The notes under the pieces were generated by a model. The model did no database searches. It worked only from the letters and a program-made list of their open reading frames with translations, and had not been told where the DNA came from. A stretch of 64,000 nt of DNA, from assembly GCA_963921425.1 (NCBI GenBank), contig OY992834.1, forward strand, positions 3,410,001 to 3,474,000. The letters run 5' to 3'. This stretch comes from Dryas octopetala. Its lineage: Eukaryota; Streptophyta; Magnoliopsida; Rosales; Rosaceae. Both the position numbers and the translations under genes were made by a program. Shown here in pieces: positions 20,967-33,655 of the stretch (position 1 is the first letter of the stretch; every line of letters begins with the position of its first letter).

Positions 20967-23900
20967 ATGTCCAAAGAAAACATTCAAATGCACGGCGGAG
21001 GAGGAGGACTCACGGAGGAGCAAAGGAACCGAATTTCCAGGAATTTCAGAGCCGCCAAGGCCCTCATTGCTCGTAAACGCCCTCGCAACGACGTCGCTTC
21101 ACCCGATCACTTCCCTCACAACAAGTAAGTCATTCTTGAATCTTGATTCACCTTGACTCTCTGTTTGCTGTTTGGATGATTGATTGATAAAACTCCGTCG
21201 TTTCCAATTCCAGAATCCAAACACCAGCTCAGCATAGTAGCATCCGCAGAGCTCCTCTTGCTGAGTTACCGATAAACACTCCATCTCCGTTTTCTGTGAA
21301 TCGCTGCAAGTCGGCAGGTTGTGAATTCAGCAGTGCTTCAAGTTGTGGGAGCTCAATCATTACTCGAATTGAAGCAAGCGTATCAGATTCTTTCACAACT
21401 CCTATCAAAGAACCGCAATCTTCTTCTTCTTTTTCTTCATTTGATTCTTTCTCGGCGCCTAGAATTATAGACGACGACGATTTCGATGAGACTATTTTAC
21501 AAGAAATTGACGCTTTGATCGAGCAGAAGCCTCGCGTGGAAACTCATCATGATGATACCGATAGTCGTGGCGGCGATACTAACACTAACACCACTTCAGA
21601 GCTGCCTGTGACTGCTGTCAATGAAACAAATTCTATTAACCATGGATTACCAAGCATGCCTGATGAGTTTTCCAAATATCTGAACTCTCTCAATGACAGA
21701 CAGCGCGAAGCTGCTTGTAGTGATATTTCAATCCCTCTAATGATTGTTGCTGGACCTGGAAGCGGAAAGACTTCCACTATGGTTGGGCGCGTTCTAATGC
21801 TGCTTAATGAGGTGTTGTTGCCACTTTTCCTCTAAATTTTGAATTTTTGTTTTTCAACTCTTCATTGTTTATGATCGAATCCTCTTCGTTTTCATTTGTG
21901 TGACTCTCATTAGGGCATTAGTGCATCGAACATTCTAGCAATGACCTTCACTACAGCAGCAGCTTCTGAAATGAGAGATCGCATTGGAGCAGTGGCTGGG
22001 AAAGCAACTGCAAAACAGCTTACAATCAGCACGTTTCATTCATTTTCTTTGCAGCTTTGTCGATCACATGCAGAGAAGTATGCTGTAGATTCACCCTCCC
22101 TTGAACAGCAGCATATGTTATTGATAGCCGAGTCTGATATGTTCTGCATTATGTTTTAGACTTGAGCGCACACCAGAATTCTTAATATATGGACATGGAC
22201 AGCAGAGAAGAGCAATCATTGAAGCTGTGCGGTTGTCAGAAGATGAAAAGAGTCGACATAATCATAATGCCTGCATAGTTCATGAAGAGTCTAATGGTGT
22301 AACGTCTCCACATCATTTTAAGGACGCGTCAAAGAAATGGCTGAAGTTTGTAACTCAGGTTAGTCTTGAATACCAAATTTGATACTTGATGCTATAATGG
22401 GTTAAGATTAACTAGAGTCAAGTTACAATCACAGATCTATAAATCTCGAAGAGGAATTGTCTGTGAGTCTGGATTGTGTATTTCACATTTTTATTACTTA
22501 ATGAGCAACACTTGTCTCTCTGTTCTACCTCTCTTTGCATGTGTGTTAAGGAATTGACTTTATGTATGAATTATGCATTTTCTCTGTTTCAGGCAAAAGC
22601 TTCCGGAAAGACTCCTGCCGAATGCAGAAAAATGGGTGATGTGATAGGAGTAAGCTGACAACTAGATGTTTCAGATATATTTTCTGCCTTTTAGGTATTA
22701 TTGCTTATGAGTTTTAGCTGTGGATCTGAATCAGGCTGAAATTCTTGGGAACTACAATGATATCTTAAAATCTTGTAACGCTTTGGACTACCATGACTTA
22801 ATTAGCTGCTCAGTGAAGCTGCTCACTGATTTTCCTGAAGGTCTGTTTCATCTAAATATATTCAATTAATTTATGTAATCTCACATGTTTGTTTTGTTTT
22901 GACTATTTTTTGTGCTGTTATAAAGTGCTCAAGGAGTGCCAGGATTTATGGAAAGCCATTGTAATAGATGAGTTTCAAGACACAAGTGCTATGCAATATA
23001 GTCTTTTGCGGGTTCTTGCATCTCATAACCACATCACCATTGTTGGTGATGATGATCAGGTATGCTGTTTATTTTTGAAGTTTCACAGTAGGGAAGTCCA
23101 ATGTTTTTGCTCTCTCTCTCTCTCTGTGTTCATTCTAATCAAGCTCCTTACCTGTGCTAAAGTTAAATATCATATATGCTGCTGCAGTCCATTTTCAGTT
23201 TTAATGGAGCAGACATTTCTGGATTTGATTCTTTCCGTAAAGATTTTGCAAATTACAAAGAGGTTCGTTTTGTATTTGGCTGCTATGACTTTTCATGTTA
23301 TTTACAGTTTCTTGGTTATTATGTATAGAGCATTCATATATTGTATAATTTCTAGAAAGAAGTTTTAGTGTTTTACCCAATGGGGATATGTGAAATTTAA
23401 TATAACTTTGTTATTCAGATTAAACTTAATAAAAACTACCGGTCCACACGCTATATTGTGGAAGCTGCATCTTCTGTTATAAAAAACAATAAGAAGCGAT
23501 GCCAGCTTAAGAATGTTGACACTGACAATTCTTCTGGATCTAAGGTAATTAATCTTTACACTAACAAGTAAAATTTGATGTCCTTTTCCATTTCTGTTAG
23601 TTACTGACATAGTTCTGAATGGTTTTGGTTACAAAATGTAGATAATTATCAAGGAATGTAACAATGAGGATGCACAATGTGCCTTTGTTGTTGACAAGAT
23701 CACAGAGACTACATCTAACCGGTCAGATGCTAGGTGTTCCTATGGAAACATAGCAATCCTTTACCGGAGGCAGGTCAAGCTTACTTGCCCTAGTGTTAAC
23801 ATGGAAGAGGTGAATCATTTGATACCTGTTGACAAATTTTTCTTTATATTTTATACTACAGGTATCGGGAAAAGTCTTCCAAACAGCCTTGCGTGAAAGG

Positions 23901-26900
23901 AAAATACCGTTTAATGTTCATGGAGTGGCCGTTTATAGGAAGAAGGTAGTTAGTACTTTTCCAGATTACAGAACCTATTTTCTCTACTATCCACACTTGT
24001 GTTTGCCTATAATGTTTTGTGTAAGGTTGTTTTCATTAAGTATAATTTATGTTAGAAGGATGCAAACAAGACCTATAATTGACATAATATATTCACTTTT
24101 TTCACTTGAATTTTGGCATGGTGTATCCTAAGTGGTGTATTTCTTTTTTCTTATTTATACTCATCACCCTGATACCATACTAAGATATTGGTTGCTTTGA
24201 TGAATTATGCAATCAATTTTAACATTTGATAAAAAGTAAATATTACTTGATATACTATGATATATAGTTATTAATTGTTGATGTAGCACGTGTCGTATGG
24301 TAGGTAGTCAGAGCCATTATTGCTATGCTTAAAACTACTTTGCTTGGTTGTGATGATGGATCATATCGTCGGGTGTTCAAGGCTTTACTTCCTTTTGAGA
24401 AAGAGGAAAAGAAGAAGGTACATGTTCAATGTTTTATCATTATCATTATCATCATCATTACTAATATTAATATTTTTTTAGCATTACAGTTGTAATTGCT
24501 CATGCCATCAAGATTTGAACTCCTTTTCTTCTTTGAACATGCACTGTTTAGGCTCACGTCTCTGAGTCTCTCTCTCTCTCTCTCTCAGGTAATCGATTAT
24601 ATCGACAAAATTTCAACTCATAGAAAATGCAGTTTCATATCAGCTGCTTGTGACATCTTCAGTGCAAAAGTTTCTGGTACCTTTAAGAGGTCATAACAAG
24701 ATTCCTTAACAGTTTTACATGGATAGCTCTAAACATACTCATGTATTCTTTTTTTAATAAGAAAATTTACATCCAGCAATTGATTCACCATCAAATCATG
24801 CTTATTTTCATTATATGTTTTTCCATTTGTATTTGTTTTTTTTTTCCTCTTTCTGTCTCTGTCTCTCTGTGTTTTCTTTTGGTTTTAAAAGAGTTTAAAA
24901 TATTTTATATTTGTACTGATTTGTGGTCTCTATAATTGATAATAGGACTCAGCTTACCCAAGGACGCAAGGTGGTGTTAACAATAGAGATAATTTCAAAA
25001 CTTGTTCACAGGGTAAGTATTTTGGTAAAGTGTAGCACCTCTGACTCACTGCTTACTGGCATGAGGTAGTAGTAGGACTTTCTGAATTTAATGAATAAAA
25101 GGATACAGTTTTTGAATTTTCTGGTGAAAAGAAAATTGAAATTAACTGCTTCCCTTTGGTGATTTGTAGTTTGATCTGAGTCATCTGCTTAATGCAACTC
25201 TGTAAAGTTTCATGTCACCTTGTTATTAAGATTGAAGAATATTCTTTGCTTCCATACATTATTCTTGATTCTTTCAATATATATTCTGAAATGGTTAGTC
25301 TCCGTTATAACTTAGACCCATGTGTTTCTAAAGAGGTAAAGTTTGTTCCTTTCAATATGTGTTTTCATATGATGAGAGAATTCTGGCCATTCTGGCCATT
25401 AGTCGTTCACTTTAATTGTGAATTTATTTAGTAGTCTCACTTATCAATGCATACAGGAACAATCTATTTCAGCTGTCATAACCTCAGTGGCAAACATGGT
25501 ACCACAGGTTGTCTCCTATTTCTGCACTGTTGACATGGTTTTTTGACAAAACTGCTTTCTTATTAACTTTGCATTTCTTTTACCATTTTCTTTGTTTTAT
25601 ACATGTATTCAATGTTTTATTAATCATTTGTCGTTTGACTTCAATTTTCAGAAGTATCTTCTTGAGGCACGTGCGGTCGTTGATGTCGATGGAGGAAAAT
25701 TGCTAAATGAAGACAATGACATGAGATCTGTAAGTTTGGAGTTTCATGCTGATGGTAATAGAGGCTATTACAACATAAAGCTTAATAGACCTGCAAAAAT
25801 GTACTTCTTGATTGGGATGGTTGTTGCTTGTGATCTTCTAATGGTTTCATTTTAGCACTTACAATGAGACCTGATTTCTATGTTTCTAGTACCTCCAGTT
25901 TTATGTGGGTATCGCGTTTGTTTGTTTTATGGCATTATACCTTTTTTACTTGAAAAAAAAAAAAAAAAAATCTAACTCACTTTTTCTTTCTTGTTTATTT
26001 GCCTTTTCTTATGGTTTATATTAATGACAAAAGCCATAAAAGAAAAAGTTGTCCACCGATGGACCATTCTTATGGTTTTTTTATGATATTGGCAACTTAT
26101 TTTATCTCGGGTTGAAGTTAAGGTAAATTTGTTCTCACATAGATCTTGGTCCATCTGTGTGGTTGTGATGCAATTATTCTCAATGCAGGTTCTTCAATAC
26201 CTACTGGATGATGTATCTGATTTTTTATCAACTCATTTTGTCGCGGCAGAAGGGGAGAGAGAAGCAGTAGTAAAAGAAAAAGGCTGTCTTAATTTAATCA
26301 AAGCGTTCATCAACTACATATCTGAGCGGGAGAGTGAAAATTTTCGTTCCCGGAGACATGACAATGAAAGTTCTGTCACCTTGACTACCATCCATCAGGT
26401 CTTTTGTTTCTTTATAATCCTCTCATGCAAACCTTCCCCAACTCTTTTATCTGCTAGGATTTTCGTATTAGTCTTCCTCTGGAGTTTTGCAAAAATTCTT
26501 GACTTAACTAACTGACTCTTTTCATGCAGTCAAAAGGTTTGGAATGGGACATTGTTTTCATAATTAAGGTACTTGTCCCTTTAGAGATTGCAGATTCGAC
26601 ATGCTGATGCTACCTAACTTATGGCTTGTAATGTGCATTTTTGTTCCCTTACATTCATGAAGATATTGCCATCTCTTTGAAATCACTTTAACTTAATTTA
26701 ATGCTCATATCAATAACATAGGTGAATGAATCTGAGATTCCGTTGTTGCATGAATTCAATGGTGTTGCAAAAGAAAGTGGGACCTCCCTCGAGGTGCGTA
26801 GTAAATTGTTAAACATTCTATATTTAAAACAAATTTTCTAGGGTAATTGTGCTTAATAATCCTCTCATTTAAATCATAGGAAGAAAGACGCCTGTTATAT

Positions 26901-28745
26901 GTTGCAATGACTCGAGCTAGAAGAAAGCTTTTCATTCTTTATGTTACGATGGATTCCAAATGGCAGGTCTGTCTTTGCTTGCATTTTTGTCCTACTTTCT
27001 TGTTATTGTTGCTTTGACTAAGAAAGGTGATTCCTTCAGATGCTTCAACCTTCACGATTTCTCAAAGAAATTCCAAATCATCTTCGAGAAGTTCAGGTAT
27101 GTTTTACTGTTCATTGTCCTTAATTGCTGTCCTTACTGTTCATTGTCTTTAATATCATCTTGATTTTGGTATATGGATGAATCAAATGTGTATGTAGGCT
27201 GAAATAAGTACAGAAGATTTACAATCAAAGCATCATGACATTTCAAATGGAACAGTTACAGCTGATCTACAACGAGACTTTCAACCTCCTGAAGTAGATA
27301 TGGTGCAAAATGGTGTCGACCATAGTAAACTTGATGAAGCTTCTGAAGAGTTGATAGAACTTGTGGAGGTCAACAACGGAAATGGCTTCCTAAAAAGGTT
27401 TTGCTTCCAATTGTGATGGGTAGACTAATACTATTACCATTTTTTTTTTGGTTATACTTAAGCCTGATCATTCTTCTGTCACTGTTTAACAGATTCAGTG
27501 TAGAAGAGAGATCAATTATTTCACATGTATTTAATGAGTGGGCTAAGAAGCAAGCATTTCAACATCCTAAGAGGTTACTTGACAAGGTGGATGTTTTGCA
27601 TTGTATATTGTAGCAAATAGTCAAATACTCTGTTTTGCCTTTTGACTTTTTAACTTCACTTGAATTGGAGGCAATGTGAATGGTGAATGGTGATGCTTAA
27701 TTGTTCTGACTAATGTTTATGTTTTCTGTTTTAACTTTTACAGGTTGGTTTTGTAATAGATGAACGTCTACGAGTCAAGAACTACAAACACAAGGTCATA
27801 AGCTTTCTGTGAAGAAATTATACAGTTATATGCATGCATGAACTTAGCATCCAATCTCTTAAACTGGTCCAGTTGAATAACATGGAGTAACAGCTTTTGC
27901 TGTATGCCCAAGTGATGTATCTGCTGTTCTTATAACAGTGACTTGACTTCTATGTAACTCCCAGGATGTTTTACGCACGCTGAAGTCTTGCTTGAAAAGT
28001 GACGATGCATTTCATTATGCAGAATATGTAAGTATGTTTGGGTACTTGTTACCAATTGTGGAAGCCTTAGCATCCAAAATCCAAAAAAAATTATATACAT
28101 CAGTGAATTTAGCATTTACTTAATGAGCCAGGATCTGTGAAATTTTGTTTTGTGCACATGATTGGTATATGCTAGCCAGCTTGTCATCAACATTATATTT
28201 CTTTGTAACAGGTTTTGAGATGGCAGAAAATACCTGCTGATCAACGCGCTCATTTGATGCGGGAAAAACAGGTTAGGTTTAATTAAGATAAGTCTACTCT
28301 TTCATATTTAGTTGTTTTTGGTAGAAATCTTTTCATTTTTGTTTCTTTGATATTGTTGATTGAACCTATGATTTAAGTTGTGAGCCATGTACGTAACACA
28401 CATATGGTTATGTATGCTTTCAGGAGCATTTCCAGAAGTTAAGGATCGAGAACTCAATGGGCTCATCTGAACCAACACCAAAACAGGTAGCTAAGACTGC
28501 ATCTTTTTATTTATTAATTTCTTTCTGGACACAGTGCTCGCTTTTTTTTTTCTTTTTAATCTTCGATGAATAAAATTCGAATTTAGTATTTCTTCCAACA
28601 GATTAGAGAAATAAAGTTAAGCTCATTTCATTTCCTTTCTTGTGCTGATTATCAGATTTCTTACCTGCAAAGTTTGGGATGCACGGTGGCTCCTACATCG
28701 CGTCTCCATGCTTCTCGTTTGATTGAGCAGTACAAGTCATTATGA
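20967..28745 (+). CDS. SRS2-like ATP-dependent DNA helicase (UvrD/SF1A family)
   Basis: 3'-5' DNA helicase of the UvrD/PcrA/Srs2 family, expected to act in recombination control and repair in the nucleus. I could join 28 exons, from ATG 20967 ([13 protein letters not shown]) to the stop at 28743-28745, all in frame, for about 1109 aa. The N-terminal basic motif [19 protein letters not shown] is followed by a Ser-rich acidic linker. Motif I is [11 protein letters not shown] (about residue 231), motif [11 protein letters not shown] (about 440), motif [19 protein letters not shown] (exons 7-8), motif IV NYRST, motif [13 protein letters not shown] (about 813-825) and motif [16 protein letters not shown] (about 860-873). 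Exon ends in order: 21124, 21811, 22077, 22358, 22649, 22840, 23059, 23262, 23544, 23773, 23945, 24417, 24689, 25012, 25507, 25729, 26398, 26568, 26793, 26966, 27096, 27397, 27586, 27794, 28027, 28271, 28486, 28745. The helicase core looks intact. Confidence 0.93.
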
Positions 28746-29183
28746 TGAGAAATAGTCATCGTGATGTATGTGGAATTTTTTTTTTTTTTTTTAACATGTG
28801 TTTGTTGTAAATAACATCTTAGTGAATTTTCTGGTTTATTAAATTATAGAACTTTAGCTCCAGCAATTTTTCCATTTTAGTAACTCCTTTTGATTTCTAA
28901 AATATATAAATATATCATTTCGTCGTGGCATGTTTTCCATCAGGTAGATTGATAGGCCGTATTGGTAGATTGAGTTCAAAACTTCAAACAAGATAATCGG
29001 TTAGTTAATGGTTTTTCATTCGTCTAACCATATGTAAAGGCCAATCATTCTAACAGTCATTTTACTATCTTCATCTTTCTTTTATTTTTGGACAATAGTC
29101 TCACACCATCTTCAAAAAGCCACTAAAATACTATTTCTTATGACTCATGACTGTAGCAACGAGACATTTGTTAATAACCCATA
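28746..29183. other. 3' flank of the helicase gene
   Basis: 3' UTR and intergenic AT-rich DNA; no gene seen. Confidence 0.5.
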
Positions 29184-29548
29184 TGTTGAGAGTAATGTGG
29201 AGCAATGTCCCACATCGGAAAACTAAGGCTTAACATATGTGCTTATAAGTCTTGGGCCTCTCCACCCATTGCCAATTGGTTTTGGGTTGGATGCTCTAAT
29301 TCTATCATGGTATCAGAGCTTGGTTATTCGCGTGTAAGGCCCAACGGCCACACGTGCTCCCACGTCACCCAATACAATTTGTTCACGTGTAAGGCTCAAA
29401 AATATCGCCACACGTGTGGGGGCGTGTTGAGAGTAATGTGGAGCAATGTCCCACATCGGAAAACTAAGGCTTAACATATGTGCTTATAAGTCTTGGGCCT
29501 CTCCACCCATTGCCAATTGGTTTTGGGTTGGATGCTCTAATTCTATCA
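29184..29548. mobile_element. TRIM (terminal-repeat retrotransposon in miniature), whole
   Basis: Two 124-bp direct repeats (29184-29307 and 29425-29548), each starting TG and ending CA, appear identical over their length. They flank a 117-bp interior that begins at once with TGGTATCAGAGC (29308-29319), the primer-binding site complementary to initiator tRNA-Met, and ends in a G-rich stretch (GTGTGGGGGCG). The 5-bp target duplication CCATA lies on both sides (29179-29183 and 29549-29553). No coding capacity, as usual for TRIMs. Identical ends imply recent insertion. Confidence 0.9.
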
Positions 29549-29699
29549 CCATATGTCGATCAAAACAATTCAAAGGCCAGTACTATTAATAAGCAGCTCT
29601 TTAGTTAAAGATATATACTAGTTGGGATTTTATATATTGCGTTTTGCATTGGATCGAGTTCCATTGAAGAAGTAAAAGAGAGAATTAGTTAGGGGAGCA

Positions 29700-30095
29700 A
29701 TGGAAGAAAATAATTATATGATGAAGAAACTTGCTCTTGGCCTTTTGGTGCTGAGCATGTCATTGTTAATGCTTGCCCTAGTTTTTGTGCAGCTGCAGTC
29801 CATTAATGTTCATAATAATAGCCTTTCCTTCTCGTCGTCGTCCTCGTCCTCATCGCCTGAGTCGCTTCCCGTCCCTCTCCCTCGTCCCCTTCCTCATCAT
29901 TTTAATCCCTACTTTCGACGTCTCTTTGAATGTCCTCCCCACCCACAACTTAGTGTTCCACCGCCTCCTCGTTTTAGTGTAGCTTGCTCATTGAAGGCAC
30001 ATCTGGATTGCAGACACTTGTTTAACTCTGATCGCAAACTATATGATATTTGTTACCAATTAGCTTATGACAAATACTTTGCGATTTATGGTTGA
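29700..30095 (+). CDS. Small membrane-anchored Cys-pair protein, copy A
   Basis: 131-aa single-exon protein not assigned to any family I know. It has a short N-terminus (MEENNYMMKK), a hydrophobic segment at about residues 10-32 (LALGLLVLSMSLLMLALVF) that could be a signal anchor, a Ser-rich then Pro-rich linker, and a C-terminal module C-x7-C-x13-C-x7-Y (CSLKAHLDC ... DICYQLAYDKY). The paralogue at 32072 has Cys at the last position. The module looks like two short helices held by disulfides, outside the cytosol if the anchor is type II. A third degraded copy lies near 30700. Confidence 0.65.
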   Translation: MEENNYMMKKLALGLLVLSMSLLMLALVFVQLQSINVHNNSLSFSSSSSSSSPESLPVPLPRPLPHHFNPYFRRLFECPPHPQLSVPPPPRFSVACSLKAHLDCRHLFNSDRKLYDICYQLAYDKYFAIYG

Positions 30096-30699
30096 TAATT
30101 GCATTGCGACTTTATCAATTATAATTAAGGTCATATAGCCTTCTCCCTCTCACTTTCACTTGCATGCATGGTATTCATAATTAATATTCATCATCCGTTC
30201 AAAGATTCTTATATATATATGTTTTCTAAATATATATTAATTGCAGATTTGCAGACATATATAAATCAAGTGGAGGACTATGTACGTGAGACCTGCCTCG
30301 CATTATACATATTAAGGCCAATCATGTTACGCCAGACTAGGCCGGATTGGACTGGTTTCTATATTCTTCGACATGTAACACACACACATACAATAAGTAG
30401 CAGAGCTTATTTCGAGCTTTTTAATTTATAGTGCAATGTAGTGACCCTAATGTTGTATATATGTAAATAAGATGTGACAGAGACTTTTAAAGCTCAAACA
30501 TCAAAGGCAATTTGTTGGTGAGGATGTTGATCACGCAAAGATATATACATTGTAAATTAACCCTTGTTCATTCCGAAGCAGCTCCTTAAGTAATAAATGA
30601 TGTACTATTACTTGGGGTATAAGTTGACTTTTGCATTCAAGGTCCATTTATGAAACAAAAGAAAAAAACAGAGTCAAAAAAAGATAGAGCTGGATCTAA

Positions 30700-30790
30700 G
30701 AGCAATAGAAGAAAATGGCATGATGATGAAGAAACTTCATCTTGGCCTTGTGATGATGCGCTTGCCATTATTTTTTTTTAAGATTTAAAT
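30700..30790 (+). pseudogene. Remnant of a third Cys-pair small-protein gene
   Basis: The stretch AAGAGCAATAGAAGAAAATG followed by ATGATGAAGAAACTTCATCT and CTTGGCCTTGTGATGATGCG matches the start of copy A (29690-29760) nearly base for base. It keeps only the first ~25 codons, the initiator ATG corresponds to ATA, and homology ends in a poly(T) tract. Confidence 0.65.
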
Positions 30791-31598
30791 CCTGAAATAA
30801 ACCCCCTTAATAGTTCGGAATCAACTCAACCAAATTCTAGACTCGGCCATATGGCCAATTCTATTTTCGGGCAAAAAATCGAGTTTGGGCCTAGCCTTTG
30901 CCCATCTACGTACACTGGCCTTGTTCACTAAAGGAGTTAGGCTTAATTGGGTTTAAGTCAAATCAGGCCTTGACTCGTTAAATCACAAGTTGGATCGGAT
31001 CAACCCATTTTACATCCCTTGTGATATAGCTGGCCGAAATATAAATTAAATAGAGTTTTTTTGTTTTTTTGTTTTGTTTTGATACAAAATTAAAGACAGA
31101 GTTTGATAGGCAATGTTAAAAAGAAAAATAACATGCTTGACAATTAGAATTGAATTTTTGAAATAGGGTTAGGATCCTGGCTCAAAAATTTTGAGCCTTC
31201 ACATCGATTTTTGTTGTGGCATATCTAATTATGTACTAATAATTACTATACTATGTAGGGGGGACTGATATTCTCAATTACTATTTTCCTCAAAGAGACG
31301 ATTTTTATATCCTAATTTGTATACTTGTATTATCATTTTATTTTTACTTTTTTTGTTGTTCATTGTGCTCTTGTTTGTTGAATTAAGAAAATATAAAAGG
31401 AAAAAAATGTTCGTTGAATTAAAAAAATATAAAAGCAAAAAAATAAGTGTAATGTACAAAATTGAAGTTTGAAATGATCACAATTTTCTTTTCCTCATAT
31501 GCATTTGACCTATATATATTACCTTTGTGGTCTACACAATCGACCTAATGACTGTCAGCCAAGATTTATAAGCCATATTGATTGAGATCCAAATTTCC

Positions 31599-31655
31599 AA
31601 CAAGATAATTTATATCACTCTCAAAAAAAAAAAAAAAAAACAAGATAATTTATAT
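31599..31655. mobile_element. Minimal poly(A) retroposition scar with 15-bp target duplication
   Basis: CAAGATAATTTATAT occurs at 31601-31615 and again at 31641-31655. Between the copies are only CACTCTC and 18 A residues. A long target duplication plus a pure A tail is the hallmark of LINE-driven insertion, here with almost no cargo. Confidence 0.65.
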
Positions 31656-32071
31656 GTAATTAATTATCGAATTTTTCTGTTACCTTATATATAAATTAAT
31701 GCCAAAAAAAAGTCATATTTTTACCTCTTTTACCTGTGCTGGCTGTCAATATGTGCCTTGATCACACACCATCCTAAGAGTCACCAAAAGACCACACGAC
31801 AACTTGTATTATGACTCATGCTTGTAGTAACGAGACATAATTTTAGTTGATGTCGATTTTAATGAAATACATTGTTTCAGGCAAAAAAGAGCATATATAT
31901 ATCAGCATTGCCACAAATATATATGCATATATAGACGCAATTCAATTCGTTTTTTTTTTTTTTTTTTAAATATAGAAGGTTTGGGGTACAAAGTATTGCT
32001 TTGCCTTTGATTGAGTTTCATTTAATTAAGATCCAACAAAGAGAGAATTATCTTGGAGAGCAAAGCAATTA

Positions 32072-32491
32072 ATGGATGAAGATAATAATACGGTGAAGAA
32101 ACATGGTATCGGCCTTGTGATAATGAGCATGTTACTATTATTAGTTATGCTAAGTGTTCTAGTTTTAGTTTTTGTGCTGCCGCAGCCCAAATATTTCAAT
32201 AATACCCCTTGGGCTGAGTCAGCTGAGTCAGCTGACTCGCCTCCTCTTGCCATTCCTCGGCCACCAGATATTAATGTGAATGAACGTTCATTATCTCGAG
32301 TTCTGATTGCATGTCCAGACCGTCCGCCGCGAAAGCTTCGGGGTCGTCAGGCTCCTCCGCCTTTTGTACCAAAAAGTGAACTCTGTAAACGACAAGCATA
32401 TAACGAATGCAAACATTGGGTTATTACTAATCCCAATCAATATAAACTTTGTTACGAGGATGCTTATGCCAGATGCTTGAAGCGTGTGTAA
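32072..32491 (+). CDS. Small membrane-anchored Cys-pair protein, copy B
   Basis: 139-aa single-exon paralogue of the protein at 29700. N-terminus MDEDNNTVKKHG, hydrophobic segment at about 13-36 (IGLVIMSMLLLLVMLSVLVLV), a Ser/Glu/Ala stretch (SAESADS), a Pro/Arg-rich linker, and the complete C-terminal module C-x7-C-x13-C-x7-C (CKRQAYNEC ... KLCYEDAYARC). The upstream leader (AAGAGAGAATTATCTTGGAG) also resembles copy A. The function is unknown; a secreted or surface disulfide-bonded helical hairpin is a structural guess only. Confidence 0.65.
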   Translation: MDEDNNTVKKHGIGLVIMSMLLLLVMLSVLVLVFVLPQPKYFNNTPWAESAESADSPPLAIPRPPDINVNERSLSRVLIACPDRPPRKLRGRQAPPPFVPKSELCKRQAYNECKHWVITNPNQYKLCYEDAYARCLKRV

Positions 32492-33003
32492 CATCACCAA
32501 CTCACCGTGCAATAATTAATATATATATTGCTTATATATGCATGGTATAAATTAAGCTCATATAGCATCTCTCTCCAGCTCTCTCTCTCTCTCTTTCATT
32601 CATACTTGTGAATGGATATACATATTTGTATTCATATGTATGGCTTCTTGTTAATGATATTTTCCAACTAAATTAATGGTGTTTCTTAGATCATGGTGAC
32701 GCATTTTTATTTTCAGGTGACATATTGTTATCATTTGTGACATTTTCAACTTAACAACCACCTAGATCCGATAAAGTGAGGACTAAGCCCAATGAACAGA
32801 TCCAAGTCTGTGGTTCAATTTGAACAACCAGACCAACATGGGTCATCCAACACTAATATGTCTCTAAACTTAACCAACATCTGAGAGGTTACACATTTGA
32901 ATCCCTTCTCTCAGTTTATAAGAAAAAAACAAACAAACATTTGATTTAGAAAATAACCACCATGGGCAATTTGGTCTTGAGCTGTCGGAGGGAGTTCATA
33001 GGG
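32492..33003. other. Intergenic
   Basis: Contains a CT repeat near 32573-32600. No gene seen. Confidence 0.5.
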
Positions 33004-33655
33004 GGGGGCTATGCGCACCACCCCATTCTGCTGAGTTGACCACCCCCCTAATTTTTTGCCCATTTTTGCCCATTTTGCCCTCCTCTCCTCCTCCCCCACC
33101 CAGCCACCACTCCCCCACCGATCCCCTCCCCTCCCCAGCCCGCCCCCAGCCAGCCCACCCCTACCCAGCCAGCCCGCACCCCCTCACCTCAAACCCCGCC
33201 GCCGTCGCACCCATCCCCAGCCGCCGTCGCACCCATCCCCAGCCCGCCCGCACCCCCTCACCCAAGCCCAGCCCCCGTCGCACCCATCCCCAGCCCGCCC
33301 GCACCCCCGTCGCACCCATCCCTAGCCCGCCCGCACCCCCTCACCTCAAGCCTCGCCGCGACCCCCGATCTGGAGAGAGAAGATGGTAGACAGAGGGGAG
33401 AGAGAGAAGATGGCAGAGAGAGGGGAGAGAGAGAGAAGGGAGATCGGGCGGCGGGGAGGGCTGGGTGTGGGCGGGGTCGACCGGCGAAGGGGAGGGCTAT
33501 GTCGCGCCGGCGGCGGGGAGGGCTGGGAGGGGTGGCCGGCCAAATTGGAGGGGCTGAGTTTTTTTTTTTTAATGCAGGGGCAAAATGGGCACAAAGGGGT
33601 AAAAATTTAAGTGGGGTGGTCAACTTAGTGGATTAGGGTGGTGTGCATAGCCCCC
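33004..33655. mobile_element. GC-rich non-autonomous DNA transposon (TIR element)
   Basis: About 652 bp. The ends are long inverted repeats: GGGGGCTATGCGCACCACCC on the left and the complement of GGTGGTGTGCATAGCCCCC on the right, extending over about 45 bases with few mismatches. The interior is strikingly GC-rich, with degenerate CGTCGCACCCATCCCCAGCC tandem repeats on the left half and GGGAGAGAGAG-rich sequence on the right. The frames across it are compositional, not genes. No clear target duplication was found, so the superfamily is open. Confidence 0.7.

Larger units (their letters stand above)
30096..32071. other. Intergenic DNA between small-protein paralogues
   Basis: AT-rich DNA containing a degraded third paralogue (about 30700-30790) and a tiny poly(A) insertion with target duplication (31616-31640). 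Otherwise nothing recognised. Confidence 0.5.

Noticed and set aside
33036-33623. Several overlapping Pro/Arg/Ala-rich frames on both strands
   Set aside because: They arise from GC-rich simple repeats inside the TIR element.
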